Notes under the pieces: model-generated | The model's input: only the letters and a program-made list of their open reading frames with translations | Databases searched by the model: none | What the model was told of the DNA's origin: nothing | Shown here: positions 24,717-37,256 of the stretch, in pieces | Layout of the letters: each line of letters starts with the position of its first letter | Position numbering within the stretch: the first letter of the stretch is position 1 | Made by a program: the position numbers and the translations under genes | Assembly (NCBI RefSeq): GCF_020883455.1 | Contig: NZ_CP086615.1 | Location: forward strand, 1,798,001-1,862,000 | Source: Spiribacter halobius | GTDB taxonomy: Bacteria > Pseudomonadota > Gammaproteobacteria > Nitrococcales > Nitrococcaceae | Direction of reading: 5' to 3' | DNA length: 64,000 nucleotides

Positions 24717-27683
24717 ATGTCTCCCCGCCCGCTGCTCTGCCTCTGCCTGCTTGCCTTCGCCGTAGCGGGGCTGCGCCTGCCGGCGGCTGCCACCGTGGTG
24801 CCCGCGGACACGCTGGCGGTTATCGGCTGGTCGCCGTCGCCGCAGGCGGAGCGTGCCCCGGCCGCCCTGCGGGAGGAGCTCGCCGCGCTGCCCTGGGACG
24901 AGGCCGGAGAGACCCTGGAGGCGCTGCTGGCCCATGCTGCCGCCGGGGAGACCGTCGGGCCCCTCCGGGGCGTGGCGCGCACGATGCAGACCCTGTTCAC
25001 CGAGGCGGGTCCGGTGGACGGCGTGATTGCCGCCTGCCCGGCAGCCGGCGCGGTGCTGGAGGGCGAGCGGCTGCCGCTGCCAGTGGGCGGGTTCGCCCTG
25101 GCCGCCGGCGCTCCGGAGCGCCCCGCCTGGTTTGCGGCGCTGGGCGGGCTGGCCCTGGTGGCACGCTTCGATGCCGAGGGCATGGCCCGGATCGGGCGGC
25201 TGCTGGATGCACTGGCGTCCTGCGAAGGCCTGGCCGGCCGGTCCCTGACCGACGGCGACGCTGCGCTGCGGCTGGACGTGTACCGGGCCGGCGGGCTGCT
25301 GCCGCTGGCGGTGGGCCGGGCGGCGGACGTGCTGGTGCTGAGCGCCAGCCCCGAGCGGGCCCGGGCCCTGCTGGAGCGGGCGCTGGCCGAGCCCGAGGCG
25401 CCGCTGCTACCGGCCATGCCCGGCGCCGCCGGGGGGCTGGCGGTGGACCTCGACTTCGCCGCCGCCGGACGGCTGCTCGCCCCGGACGCCGAGCGCCATC
25501 CGGGTGCGGCGCGCCTGGCCGCGACCCTGAACACCCTTGGCCACTTCCAGGCGCGCCTCGGCAGCGAGTCCGGCGGCCTCGCCAGCCGCAGCCGGCTGGC
25601 GGTGAACCCGGACGGCGGCGACGCTGCGCTGCGGGACCTGCTGCTCTGCCGGGACTGCGCCGTGGACCCGGACGTGGCCGCCCCCGCCGGCACGGTCGGG
25701 GTAAGCAGTCGGTACCTGAATCTGAGCGGCTGGCTGGACTATGCCGACGGGTGGGTCCGCCATGCCTCCGGCGGGGAGCAGACGCTGCGGGGCTGGCTGA
25801 CCAGGGAGTACGGCCTGGACCCGGACGCACTGCTGCTCGACTGGATCGGCGACGAGGTGCACCGGATCGAGCTCGCCCCCCTGGACTCCCGGCTCGGCTC
25901 CCTGGTCTGGCTCCCGCCCCAGGCGCTGGTGCTACCGGTCACCGATGATGCGGCGGCGCGGGAAGGGGTCGAGGCGTTGCTCGAGGCACTCGCGGCGTTG
26001 CCGCTGGAGGCGATGCTGGCGGAGCGTGCGGGCGCCGATCTCGGGATGCTGGCCTCGACGCAGTGGGCGCGCCGTGAGGCCAGCTACCGTGGCGTCGACG
26101 TCACCAGGCTGCATGCCGGGCCGTTCGCGAGCCTGGCCTGGGCGGTGGCGGACGGCCGGCTGATCCTGGCGACACCGGCGCGCGCGATGGAGCCCATGCT
26201 GGACGCCGTCCTTGCCGGCGAGCGTCCCGCCGGGCTGCCGGTACGCGGCGGCGCGCCTGACGGCGCGCACGCCATCGCGCGTGTGGACGGCCCGGCCACC
26301 TACCGCGGACTGGAGGAGCTGTTCGCCGCCCTCGCGCAGCCGGCGGCCTACGTCACGCGGCTCGGGCTCGAGACGGCTACCGGCGGCGTCGGCTCGCAGG
26401 CGGCGGGCGGCGAGACCACCGTGGGTCCGCTGGCGGGGCGCATCAGCCTGCCCGAGGGGGCCACTTCGGTCAGCGTCGAAGGCGTGCTGGCGCCGGCGCA
26501 GGGAGCGGGGCGGCATTTCCGCCTGCAGGGCCTGCCGACGGACCGCCCGGTAACCGTCGAGCTGACCAGCGATACCTTCGATACCTACCTCTCCCTGATC
26601 GACGTCGACGCCGGCGGGATCGTGCGCGAGAACGACGACGCCCCCGACACCAGCCGCTCTGCCATCACCTTCTGGCCCCGCCAGGGCACCGACTACTGGG
26701 TTCGGGTCGGCAGTTACGGCGATTCCGGGGCCGGCCCCTATCGCCTCGCTGCCGCGGTGGCGGAGCGTGCGGCCGATCTGCCGGCGCCGGCCGAGTCGCT
26801 GGACGTCAGTGACGGGCCGGCCAGCGTATCCGGCACCCTCGGCCCGGAACGCCGGCCGCTGCTGTACCGGCTGGAGAGCATGGACGAGCCGCGTGAGGTC
26901 AGCGTTGCGCTGGCGAGCAGCGCCTTCGATACCTACCTCTACCTGGTGGACCCGGTGACCGGCGCTGTACTGGCCGAGAACGACGATGCGCCGGACACTA
27001 CCCGCTCGGCGCTGGAATTCGTGGCGGAGCCGGGCCGCGAGTACTGGCTCCAGGTGGACAGCTACCAGGGCGGTGGCGCCGGTGCGTTCACCCTGAGCGC
27101 CAGCACCGGCCCGGCCGCCAGTGCCGCGCCGGAGGTACTGCAGCCGGTGGCCACGGAAGAGATCGAACCGCAGGGGCTGACCGTGGGCGGCGAGCCGGTG
27201 ACCGGCCGTCTCGGCGGCGCGGCGGCCGCGCCCGTGCAGCAGGACTACGCCATGGACGGGCTGGCGCCCGGCGACCGGGTGCAGGTGGACCTCGAGGCCG
27301 GCGCCTTCGACACCTACCTGTACCTGATCGACGCCGCCAGCGGCCGCCTTCTCATGGAGAACGACGATTACGCCGGCAGCCTGGACCGTTCGCGGCTGAC
27401 CTTCCGGGTGAACCCGGAGCGTGAGTACGTGCTGCGGGTGGGCAGCTTCGGCGGCGAGGGCACGGGCCCCTTCCGGCTCGAGCTGACCCGCCTCGCCACG
27501 GCTGGTGCCGTGCCGGCGGAGCGCCCGGCGCCGCCCACATTCGGCGAGCTGCTGACGCTCTACGGCCTGCTGCCCGACGCCACCGGCGTCCTCGCCCGGC
27601 ACCTGGCTCCGGGCGGTGGTTACGGCGTGGTGGAGGGCGACACCGTGCGCAGCGAATCCGTCCTGCCCTGGCGCGAAGACTAG
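24717..27683 (+). CDS. Secreted protein: DUF3352-like region plus three PPC-like repeats
   Basis: 988 residues from the ATG at 24717 (AAGGAG 7 nt upstream). A Sec signal peptide covers about 1-26. Residues about 27-580 resemble the DUF3352 group of exported proteins of unknown function (TVVPADTLAVIGWSP near the start). The last 400 hold three homologous beta-sandwich repeats at about 601-680, 717-797 and 844-924. Each has FDTYL-x-LxD, then ENDD, a Ser/Arg pair and SYxGxGxGxFxL, the layout of bacterial pre-peptidase C-terminal domains. No protease is fused. The acidic FDTYL/ENDD motifs suggest calcium or ligand binding (inference). It stands alone between a convergent cysZ gene and the aminotransferase. 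Confidence 0.8.
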   Translation: MSPRPLLCLCLLAFAVAGLRLPAAATVVPADTLAVIGWSPSPQAERAPAALREELAALPWDEAGETLEALLAHAAAGETVGPLRGVARTMQTLFTEAGPVDGVIAACPAAGAVLEGERLPLPVGGFALAAGAPERPAWFAALGGLALVARFDAEGMARIGRLLDALASCEGLAGRSLTDGDAALRLDVYRAGGLLPLAVGRAADVLVLSASPERARALLERALAEPEAPLLPAMPGAAGGLAVDLDFAAAGRLLAPDAERHPGAARLAATLNTLGHFQARLGSESGGLASRSRLAVNPDGGDAALRDLLLCRDCAVDPDVAAPAGTVGVSSRYLNLSGWLDYADGWVRHASGGEQTLRGWLTREYGLDPDALLLDWIGDEVHRIELAPLDSRLGSLVWLPPQALVLPVTDDAAAREGVEALLEALAALPLEAMLAERAGADLGMLASTQWARREASYRGVDVTRLHAGPFASLAWAVADGRLILATPARAMEPMLDAVLAGERPAGLPVRGGAPDGAHAIARVDGPATYRGLEELFAALAQPAAYVTRLGLETATGGVGSQAAGGETTVGPLAGRISLPEGATSVSVEGVLAPAQGAGRHFRLQGLPTDRPVTVELTSDTFDTYLSLIDVDAGGIVRENDDAPDTSRSAITFWPRQGTDYWVRVGSYGDSGAGPYRLAAAVAERAADLPAPAESLDVSDGPASVSGTLGPERRPLLYRLESMDEPREVSVALASSAFDTYLYLVDPVTGAVLAENDDAPDTTRSALEFVAEPGREYWLQVDSYQGGGAGAFTLSASTGPAASAAPEVLQPVATEEIEPQGLTVGGEPVTGRLGGAAAAPVQQDYAMDGLAPGDRVQVDLEAGAFDTYLYLIDAASGRLLMENDDYAGSLDRSRLTFRVNPEREYVLRVGSFGGEGTGPFRLELTRLATAGAVPAERPAPPTFGELLTLYGLLPDATGVLARHLAPGGGYGVVEGDTVRSESVLPWRED

Positions 27684-27722
27684 CCCGCATATCTCACCGA
27701 TTCGCGAAGCGAGGGCGTCTGC

Positions 27723-28490
27723 TCAGGCCTCGCGGTGGCTGTTCTCCACGGCCAGCAGCGTCGCGCCGATGACGCCGGCGGGCATGGCCACCAGGTTCAG
27801 CCCCGGGATCAGCGTCAGGGCGAGGATGCCGGCGCCGAAGCCGAGGTGCAGCAGGCGCTGGCCGCGCAGGTGCTGGCGCTGGGCCCGGAAGCTCAGGCCG
27901 CGATTGCCGAGGGGGAAGTCCATGTATTCCAGCGCCAGGATCCAGGCGCCATAGAGCGCCCACAGAAAGGGCGCCGCAAGATTCGCCACCGGCACCACGA
28001 ACAGCACCAGCAGCGGCACACCGAGCAGAGCGAAGTAGGCGATCTTGCGCAGCTCGCCGCCGAAGGCCCCGAGCACCTCGGCGGTGAACCCGGCGCCATC
28101 GCCGGCGGGCGCCCGGCCCGTGGCCTGCTGCTCCACGCGGGCGGACAGCCAGCCGTTGAACGGCGCCGCGATGAGGTTGGCGAGCGCGGTGAAGGTGTAG
28201 AACATCACCACCACGGCGGCGAGCAGGAACAGCGGCCAGAGCAGCCAGCGCGCCAGCAGCGCCAGGAATTCCAGGGTCTGGCTCCACCAGCCCTCACCCG
28301 AGAAGGTCGATGGCTCCGGCAGCAGCCAGGTCAGCAGGGCCTGGTACTGGGCCCCGGCGAACCAGAACAGGCCCGCGAACACCAGCACATTCACCCCGAT
28401 GGGTACCCAGACGTAGGGCGCCAGCCAGGGCGCGGCCAGCAGCCGCAGGCCACGGGGGACGTAGCTGACACCGCGCAGGAAATCGGTCAT
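27723..28490 (-). CDS. cysZ: CysZ-like sulfate transporter (EI24 family)
   Basis: 255 residues from the ATG at 28490, which shares its A with the queF stop (TGATG). The hydrophobic segments and the conserved stretch NRGLSFRAQRQHLRGQRLLH, followed by LGFGAG, match CysZ, an inner-membrane sulfate uptake protein feeding cysteine synthesis. The GTG three bases earlier is an alternative start but lies inside queF. Pairing with queF is probably only transcriptional. Function by family. Confidence 0.87.
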   Translation of the reverse strand: MTDFLRGVSYVPRGLRLLAAPWLAPYVWVPIGVNVLVFAGLFWFAGAQYQALLTWLLPEPSTFSGEGWWSQTLEFLALLARWLLWPLFLLAAVVVMFYTFTALANLIAAPFNGWLSARVEQQATGRAPAGDGAGFTAEVLGAFGGELRKIAYFALLGVPLLVLFVVPVANLAAPFLWALYGAWILALEYMDFPLGNRGLSFRAQRQHLRGQRLLHLGFGAGILALTLIPGLNLVAMPAGVIGATLLAVENSHREA

Positions 28491-28879
28491 CACGGCAGCG
28501 TCACCGGCACGGGCGGCTCCCAGCCCGGGGCACGGTGCTCCGCGACGACGGTGGTGTAGATCCCGCCGCGGACGTTGAACACCCCGCGCACGCGCATGAA
28601 CCGGGGTGCGGTGGCCGCCACCAGGTCGCCGAGGATGTGGTGGGTAACCGCCTCGTGAAAGGCGCCCTGGTCGCGGAACGACCAGATGTAGAGCTTGAGG
28701 GACTTCAGCTCCACGCAGTGGGCCTCAGGGACATAGTCGATCTCCAGCGTCGCGAAGTCCGGCTGGCCTGTCTTCGGGCAGAGACAGGTGAACTCAGGGA
28801 TGCTGAAGTGGATGGTGTAGTCCCGCTCGGGGGCCGGATTGGGGAAGGTCTCGAGCGCGCGGGAGGGCTGCGTGGTCAT
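28490..28879 (-). CDS. queF: 7-cyano-7-deazaguanine reductase QueF
   Basis: NADPH-dependent reduction of preQ0 to preQ1 in queuosine biosynthesis. 129 residues, the short unimodular form. The nucleophile Cys34 and proton donor Asp41 lie in [11 protein letters not shown] with the Cys-x6-Asp spacing of the family. The QueF motif ELKSLKLY is at 57-64. The downstream cysZ starts inside its stop. It is divergent from smc across 95 bp. I see no preQ1 riboswitch in that short leader. The window also encodes GluQ, a queuosine-modifying enzyme. Confidence 0.95.
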   Translation of the reverse strand: MTTQPSRALETFPNPAPERDYTIHFSIPEFTCLCPKTGQPDFATLEIDYVPEAHCVELKSLKLYIWSFRDQGAFHEAVTHHILGDLVAATAPRFMRVRGVFNVRGGIYTTVVAEHRAPGWEPPVPVTLP

Positions 28880-28974
28880 GGACGTCGAGTCTCCGGACAG
28901 AGGGCGATTTTCGGCAGGATCGATAACGCGGTATTTTGACCGGCTGACGCCACCGCCGTCGAACGGACGCCATC

Positions 28975-31900
28975 ATGCGCCTCAGCAAGATCAAGCTCGC
29001 CGGCTTCAAGTCCTTCGTGGACGCCACCACGGTGCCCCTGCCGGGGCCGATCACCGCGGTGGTAGGGCCGAACGGCTGCGGCAAGTCCAACATCATCGAT
29101 GCCGTGCGCTGGGTGATGGGCGAGAGCTCCGCCAAGCATCTGCGCGGTGGCTCCATGGCCGATGTCATCTTCTCCGGCTCAAACAGCCGCAAGCCGGTGG
29201 GGCTGGCCAGCATCGAGCTGGTGTTCGACAACAGCGAAGGCAGCCTGGGCGGGCAGTATGCGGGCTACAGCGAGATCTCGGTGCGCCGGCAGGTCAACCG
29301 CAATGGCCAGTCCGCCTATTACCTGAACGGCACCCGCTGCCGCCGGCGGGACATCACCGACGTCTTCCTCGGCACCGGGCTCGGGCCCCGCAGCTACTCC
29401 ATCATCGAGCAGGGCACCATCTCGCGGCTGATCGAGGCTCGCCCCGAGGAGCTCCGCGGCTACCTCGAGGAGGCCGCCGGTATCAGCCTCTACAAGGAGC
29501 GCCGGCGGGAGACCGAGCGCCGCATCCGCGACACCCTGGACAACCTCGAGCGCCTGGAGGATGTGCGCGACGAGGTCGGCCGCCAGCTCGAGAAGCTGGG
29601 GCGCCAGGCCGAGACCGCCGAGCGTTACCGCGCGCTCAAGGCCGAGGAGGCACGGCGCCGCGGCGAGCTGCTGCTGCTCCGCCGCCAGGGCCTGGAGGCG
29701 GAGCGTGAGCGCCTGCGCGGCGAGCTCAACGAGCGCGAAAACGCGCTGCAGGAGAAGATCGCACGCCAGCGGGCGCTGGAGCGCGAGGCGGAGACGCTAC
29801 GCGCCCGCCACGCCGAGGACAGCGATCGGCTGAACGAAATCCAGGGGCGCTACTACGGACTCGGTTCGGATATCGCCCGCATCGAGCAGCGCATCGCTCA
29901 TCGTCGCGAGCTGCGCGAGTCCAGTCAGCGCGAGCTGGAGCGTAACCGCGAGGCGCTGGGCGGCACCGAGCGGGAGCTGGAGGACGATCGCGAGAAGCAG
30001 GCCGTGCTCCTGCGCCGGCTCGAGGAGCTGGAGCCCGCCCTGGAAGACGCCGACGAGCGGCTGGAGACCGCCGAAGCGGAGGTACGCGCCGCCCGGCAGC
30101 GACTGGACGCCTGGCGCGAGCGCTGGGACGCGCTGACCGAGGCCGCGGCCACCGCCGGACGCAACGCCCAGGTGGAACGTACCCGCATCGAGCAGCTGGA
30201 GGCCCGTCTCGCCGAGCAGCAGCGCCGGCGGGAGCGCCTCGCCGCCGAGGCGGAGAGCCTCGCTGCCGGTGGTGACGACGCCCTGGAGACCTGGCGCGAG
30301 GAGGCGGAGACGCTGGCCGAGGATCGCGCCGAGCTGCAGGCGCAGCTGGATGAGGTCCAGCAGCGGCTGGGCCATCAGCGCAATCAGCTGCGCGGGGCCG
30401 AGGAGGAGGCGGAGCTCGCCCGCGCCGCCCTCGGCGAGGACCGCGCCCGGCTCGCCTCCCTCACCACGCTGCAGGAGGCGGCGCTGGGCGCCGACGCCGA
30501 GCTCGCCCGCTGGCTTGAATCGCTGGGCCTGCAGGACGCCGAGCGCCTGGGCGAGCGGCTGCAGGTGACACCCGGTTGGGAGCAGGCGGTGGAGGCCGTG
30601 CTCGGGGACGCGCTGCAGGCCAGGGTGGTGAGTGAGGCCGCGCTGGATGCCGGGCAGGCGGCGGCCCTCGGCCATGGCCGGGCCATGCTGTTCGCCGGCG
30701 GCGAGGCGTCCGGCGCGGCGCCGGCGCCAGCGGTGGGCACGCCGCTGCGCGAGCTGGTCTCGGCACCGTGGCCACTGGACGACCTGCTGGCGGCGGTGTA
30801 CGCCGCCGAGGACGACGCCGAAGCGGAGCGGCTGCTCGCCCGGCTCGGCCCGGAGGCCTCCGTGGTCACCCCCGACGGGCGCTGGCGGGGCCGGCGCTGG
30901 ATTCGGGTGCGGGCCGCGGACGACGGTGCCGGGGCCGGCGTCCTCGCCCGCGGCCGTGAGATCGAGCGTCTGCGGGAAGCGATCGGCGAGCACGAGGAGC
31001 GCCTCGCCGCGGCCGAGGCCGCGGCCGGTGAGGCACGTCAGGCTCTGGAGAGCGTGGAGGCCCAGCGCGAGGACGCGGCGGCCGAGCTCGCGGAGCTGGA
31101 CCAGCGCCTGGCCGGCCTGCAGGCGCGCATCGAGGGCGAGGAGCGGCGGCAGCGTGAGCGCGGCGAACGGCGCGCGGCCCTTGCCGAGGAGCGTGAGGAT
31201 CTGGCCGAGGCCCTGGAGAGCGGCGAGGCCGAGGTACGCGCTGCGCGCCGGCGCCTGGAGGCGGCGCTGGAGGAGGGTGAGCGCCTGGACGGCGAGCGCG
31301 AGCGCCTGAACGATGAGCGCCTGGCGCACCAGGATGTCGTGGACCGGGCCCGGGAGGCCGCCGAGGCGATCCGCGCGGAGCGCCACGACCTGGCGCTGCG
31401 TCTGGAGAGCGCAAGCACGGCCCGGCAGTCGCTGGAAGAGGCCATCGCCCGCCTCGAGCGGCAGCGCGGCCAGCTCGAGGCGCGCAACCGGGAGCTCGAT
31501 GCCGCGCTGGCCGAGGTGGCGGACCCGGACGACAGCCTGGAGCAGGAGCGCCAGGACTTGCTGGCGCGGCGATTGGAGGTGGAGGGCGAGCTCGGCGAGG
31601 CCCGTTCGCGCCTGGAAGCGGCGGATCACCGCCTGCGTGAGCTGGAGCAGGCGCGCAGCGCGGTCGAGGCCGAGGTGACCGAGCTGCGCGGCAGCGCCGA
31701 GTCCGCCCGCTACCGTGACTACGAGCTGCAGGCCCGCCTGCAGACCCTGGACGAGCAGCTCGGAGAGCTCGATCTCTCCCGTGCGGACCTCGCCGAGGGG
31801 CTGCCCCAGGCGGCCACCGAGGCGGAGTGGGAGGCCGAGCTGGAGCGTCTGGATGCGCGCATCCGCCGGCTCGGGCCCATCAACCTTGCCGCCATCGACG

Positions 31901-32484
31901 AGCATCAGGCGCTGTCCGAGCGCAAGGGTTACCTGGATGCGCAGCAGGCGGACCTGAGCGAGGCGCTGGAGACGCTGCAGGACGCCATCCAGCGCATCGA
32001 CCGCGAGACCCGCAACCGCTTCCGGGACACCTTCGACAAGGTCAACGCCGGCCTGCAGCGGCTGTTCCCGCGCCTCTTCGGCGGCGGCCAGGCGTATCTG
32101 GAGATGACCGACGACGATCTGCTGGAGACCGGCGTCACCATCATGGCGCGACCGCCGGGCAAGCGGATCACCAACATCCATCTGCTGTCCGGTGGCGAGA
32201 AGGCGCTCACTGCGGTCTCCCTCGTGTTCGCCATCTTCGAGCTCAACCCGGCGCCGTTCTGCATGCTGGACGAAGTGGACGCCCCGCTGGACGAGGCCAA
32301 CGTCGGCCGCTTCTGCGAGCTGCTCGGCCAGATGTCCGGTCAGGTCCAGTTCGTGGTCATCACCCACAACAAGACCACCATGGAGGCGGCGAGCCACCTC
32401 GCCGGCGTCACCATGGCCGAGCCGGGGGTGTCGCGGCTGGTGGCGGTGGATGTGGAGGGGGCGGTCGAGCTGGCGGACGCTTAG
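28975..32484 (+). CDS. smc: Chromosome segregation protein SMC
   Basis: 1169 residues, the full bacterial SMC length. It has an N-terminal ATPase half with Walker A GPNGCGKSN (32-40), a long coiled coil, a hinge at about 500-660, a returning coiled coil and a C-terminal ATPase half with signature LSGGEKALTAVS (about 1070) and Walker B FCMLDEVDAPLDEAN. It acts with ScpA and ScpB, both encoded about 7 kb downstream. Many gammaproteobacteria instead use MukBEF, so SMC-ScpAB is informative about lineage. The stop codon lies in the loop of a perfect 14-bp hairpin. zipA and ligA follow on the same strand. Confidence 0.97.
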   Translation: MRLSKIKLAGFKSFVDATTVPLPGPITAVVGPNGCGKSNIIDAVRWVMGESSAKHLRGGSMADVIFSGSNSRKPVGLASIELVFDNSEGSLGGQYAGYSEISVRRQVNRNGQSAYYLNGTRCRRRDITDVFLGTGLGPRSYSIIEQGTISRLIEARPEELRGYLEEAAGISLYKERRRETERRIRDTLDNLERLEDVRDEVGRQLEKLGRQAETAERYRALKAEEARRRGELLLLRRQGLEAERERLRGELNERENALQEKIARQRALEREAETLRARHAEDSDRLNEIQGRYYGLGSDIARIEQRIAHRRELRESSQRELERNREALGGTERELEDDREKQAVLLRRLEELEPALEDADERLETAEAEVRAARQRLDAWRERWDALTEAAATAGRNAQVERTRIEQLEARLAEQQRRRERLAAEAESLAAGGDDALETWREEAETLAEDRAELQAQLDEVQQRLGHQRNQLRGAEEEAELARAALGEDRARLASLTTLQEAALGADAELARWLESLGLQDAERLGERLQVTPGWEQAVEAVLGDALQARVVSEAALDAGQAAALGHGRAMLFAGGEASGAAPAPAVGTPLRELVSAPWPLDDLLAAVYAAEDDAEAERLLARLGPEASVVTPDGRWRGRRWIRVRAADDGAGAGVLARGREIERLREAIGEHEERLAAAEAAAGEARQALESVEAQREDAAAELAELDQRLAGLQARIEGEERRQRERGERRAALAEEREDLAEALESGEAEVRAARRRLEAALEEGERLDGERERLNDERLAHQDVVDRAREAAEAIRAERHDLALRLESASTARQSLEEAIARLERQRGQLEARNRELDAALAEVADPDDSLEQERQDLLARRLEVEGELGEARSRLEAADHRLRELEQARSAVEAEVTELRGSAESARYRDYELQARLQTLDEQLGELDLSRADLAEGLPQAATEAEWEAELERLDARIRRLGPINLAAIDEHQALSERKGYLDAQQADLSEALETLQDAIQRIDRETRNRFRDTFDKVNAGLQRLFPRLFGGGQAYLEMTDDDLLETGVTIMARPPGKRITNIHLLSGGEKALTAVSLVFAIFELNPAPFCMLDEVDAPLDEANVGRFCELLGQMSGQVQFVVITHNKTTMEAASHLAGVTMAEPGVSRLVAVDVEGAVELADA

Positions 32485-32500
32485 CTTCCGCCAGCTCGAC
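32464..32500 (+). other. 14-bp hairpin enclosing the smc stop codon
   Basis: The arms GTCGAGCTGGCGGA (32464-32477) and TCCGCCAGCTCGAC (32487-32500) are perfect inverted copies with a 9-nt loop that contains the TAG stop. No T-run follows, so this is not a standard intrinsic terminator. It could stabilise the smc 3' end or affect read-through to zipA. Confidence 0.65.
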
Positions 32501-32597
32501 AGTTCAAAGTGGCAAGTTCAAAGTTCAAAGCTGCCGCTCTTGGCACTTGGGCCGGTGTGGGCACCTTCTTTGAACTTTGGACTTCGAACTTGGAACT
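32501..32597. repeat. Inverted heptad-repeat locus 2 (smc/zipA)
   Basis: The left arm 32501-32528 is four exact 7-mers AGTTCAA, AGTGGCA, AGTTCAA, AGTTCAA. The right arm 32570-32597 is four 7-mers TTGAACT, TTGGACT, TCGAACT, TGGAACT, the same unit reversed. The core is 41 bp. The element begins directly after the smc hairpin and is AT-rich relative to its surroundings. No gene lies in 32485-32682. Confidence 0.75.
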
Positions 32598-32682
32598 CGC
32601 CCGTGCTTGAGGGCGCGGGCGAGGCGTTGCACTCTGTCGCGGTCGACGGGGCCACCGAAACCTTGACAGGCCGATCGGAACT

Positions 32683-35821
<3,139 letters not shown>

Positions 35822-35853
35822 TTCGCCGCCCGAAGCGCCTTTGCCTTGCCGGA

Positions 35854-36067
35854 TCCTGACTAGCAACGAGCTTCAGCCATGATGGCGACAGGGACCCGCG
35901 GGCCCGAAGCCGCAGCAACGGCCGTGCCGGGCGCGAGACGGGGCAGGCGCGCCCGGGACACGCTGTGAATACGTCCCTGTAAGCTCGTAGGCGAGGTCCC
36001 TCTCGCCTACGGTCCCGGTCGCGCCTGCCCCGCCTCGCTCGGCCGCCGTGGGTACCCGCCGCCGCGC
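35854..36067. repeat. Dispersed hairpin repeat, copy A
   Basis: An element of about 214 bp whose 148-bp core (35920-36067) matches copy B at 45673-45820 with 5 differences by my count. Outer arms are 35933-35959 and 36012-36038 (27 nt, two mismatched pairs). An inner hairpin, CGTAGGCGAG at 35986-35995 with CTCGCCTACG at 36002-36011, sits in the loop. The first 24 bp also match copy B, and the 42 bp between are diverged at the same spacing. It fills the convergent gap between ligA and ppiC; I see no gene there. Confidence 0.8.
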
Positions 36068-36099
36068 CAATACCGGCAGGGTCCGGTGTTTTCCTGCGA

Positions 36100-36936
36100 T
36101 CAGTCCTGCGCCGGCTCGGCCCAGTCGGCCTCGTACTCGATCTCGGCCTCGGCGCGGAGCTCCTGCACGTACTGCTGCACGCTCCGGCGGACCAGCTCCA
36201 TGCGCAGCTGGTCCTCGACCTCATCGAAGGCCGGCGGATCGGTCGCGCGGGTGTCGTCCACCTGCACCACGTGCCAGCCGAAGCGGGTCTCCACCGGTTC
36301 GTCGGAGTACTCGCCGGGTTCCAACGCCTCCACCTCGGCGGCGAACGGGCCGACCATGTCGGCAGCGGCGAACCAGCCGAGATCACCGCCATTGTCGGCG
36401 TTGGAGTCCTCGGAGTGCTCGGCGGCGAGCTCGGCGAAGTCGCCCCCGGCGTCGAGCTCGTCGATGATGCCGACGGCGGTCTCACGCTCGGGGACGAGGA
36501 TGTGGCGGGCACGGTACTCGCGGTCGCCGCCGCCGGCGAAGCGCTCGTCGTAGAGCTCGCGCACGGCCTCGTCGCTCACCCGGTCCTCCCCCGAGAGGCT
36601 GCGCACCAGTGCCTGGGCGAGGATGGCGCGGCGGGTATTCTCCAGCTGCGCGGCGATGTCCGGCTCGCGGTGGAGGTCGCGTGCCTCGGCGTCCTGTGCG
36701 AGCAGGGTGACGGTGATCACCTCGTCCAGGAACTGCTGGCGCTGGGCGGCGGTCACCTCGCCCCGGCCCTGGGTCTGCTGGGCGAGCAGCTGGGCAAGGG
36801 CATCGGCGGAAATCGGCTCGCCGTTCACCCGCGCCACCACTTCGCCGCTGGCATCGTCCTGGGCGAGCGCGGGGGCGGCGAGCAGGCCCGCGGCGAGGGC
36901 GGCGGCAACGAGGCCGGTACGGAAGCGGATGGGCAT
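36100..36936 (-). CDS. Periplasmic peptidylprolyl isomerase, PpiC/parvulin type
   Basis: 278 residues with a signal peptide (about 1-25, cleavage near ALAQDD). An alpha-helical chaperone-like N-region (about 30-135) precedes the parvulin domain: RARHILVPERETAVGIIDEL, GGDFAELAAEHSED, GGDLGWFAAADMV and ETRFGWHVVQVDD. It should catalyse prolyl isomerisation or assist folding of exported proteins. It is the last gene of a yciI-bolA-ppi operon. The acidic composition fits a salt-adapted periplasmic protein (inference). Confidence 0.9.
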   Translation of the reverse strand: MPIRFRTGLVAAALAAGLLAAPALAQDDASGEVVARVNGEPISADALAQLLAQQTQGRGEVTAAQRQQFLDEVITVTLLAQDAEARDLHREPDIAAQLENTRRAILAQALVRSLSGEDRVSDEAVRELYDERFAGGGDREYRARHILVPERETAVGIIDELDAGGDFAELAAEHSEDSNADNGGDLGWFAAADMVGPFAAEVEALEPGEYSDEPVETRFGWHVVQVDDTRATDPPAFDEVEDQLRMELVRRSVQQYVQELRAEAEIEYEADWAEPAQD

Positions 36937-36962
36937 GGGGCTCTCCTCGTGAGTAATCGGTT

Positions 36963-37256
36963 TCAGGCGTCGTCGCCGGCGGCTTCGTCCGGGGTCAGGG
37001 CGCGAATGCTGAGGGCGTGGATGGTGTCGGCCCGCATGGCGTCGCCGATGGCATCGTAGACGAGGCGGTGACGCTGCAGGCGGCCGTGGCCGGCAAAGTC
37101 GGGGCTGACCACCAGCACGCGATAGTGTCCGCCGCCGGCCCGGGCGCCGGCGTGACCGGCATGCAGGTGGCTCTCGTCCTCCACCTCGAGCCGCTCCAGG
37201 GTCAGGGCCTGACCGAGGCGCTCGCGGATCAGGCGTACGCGTTCGGACTCGCTCAT
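36963..37256 (-). CDS. bolA: BolA-family protein
   Basis: 97 residues from the ATG at 37256, which overlaps the yciI stop (ATGA). BolA features are [10 protein letters not shown], the Ser-Pro-Asp-Phe segment, and [12 protein letters not shown] followed by [11 protein letters not shown]. BolA proteins partner with monothiol glutaredoxins and are linked to iron-sulfur handling and envelope stress. No glutaredoxin gene is adjacent. Confidence 0.93.
   Translation of the reverse strand: MSESERVRLIRERLGQALTLERLEVEDESHLHAGHAGARAGGGHYRVLVVSPDFAGHGRLQRHRLVYDAIGDAMRADTIHALSIRALTPDEAAGDDA

Noticed and set aside
29797-32397. 866-codon frame antisense to smc
   Set aside because: It mirrors the coiled-coil codons of smc and gives a Leu/Gln/Ala-rich protein without a known motif.
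32501-32597. Heptad runs read as simple microsatellites
   Set aside because: Each locus has two arms in opposite orientation, and units vary in a consistent way, so a plain slippage array does not describe them fully.
35854-36067. CRISPR or tRNA in the ligA-ppiC gap
   Set aside because: The repeat is a single nested hairpin with one further copy 10 kb away. There are no regular spacers and no cloverleaf.
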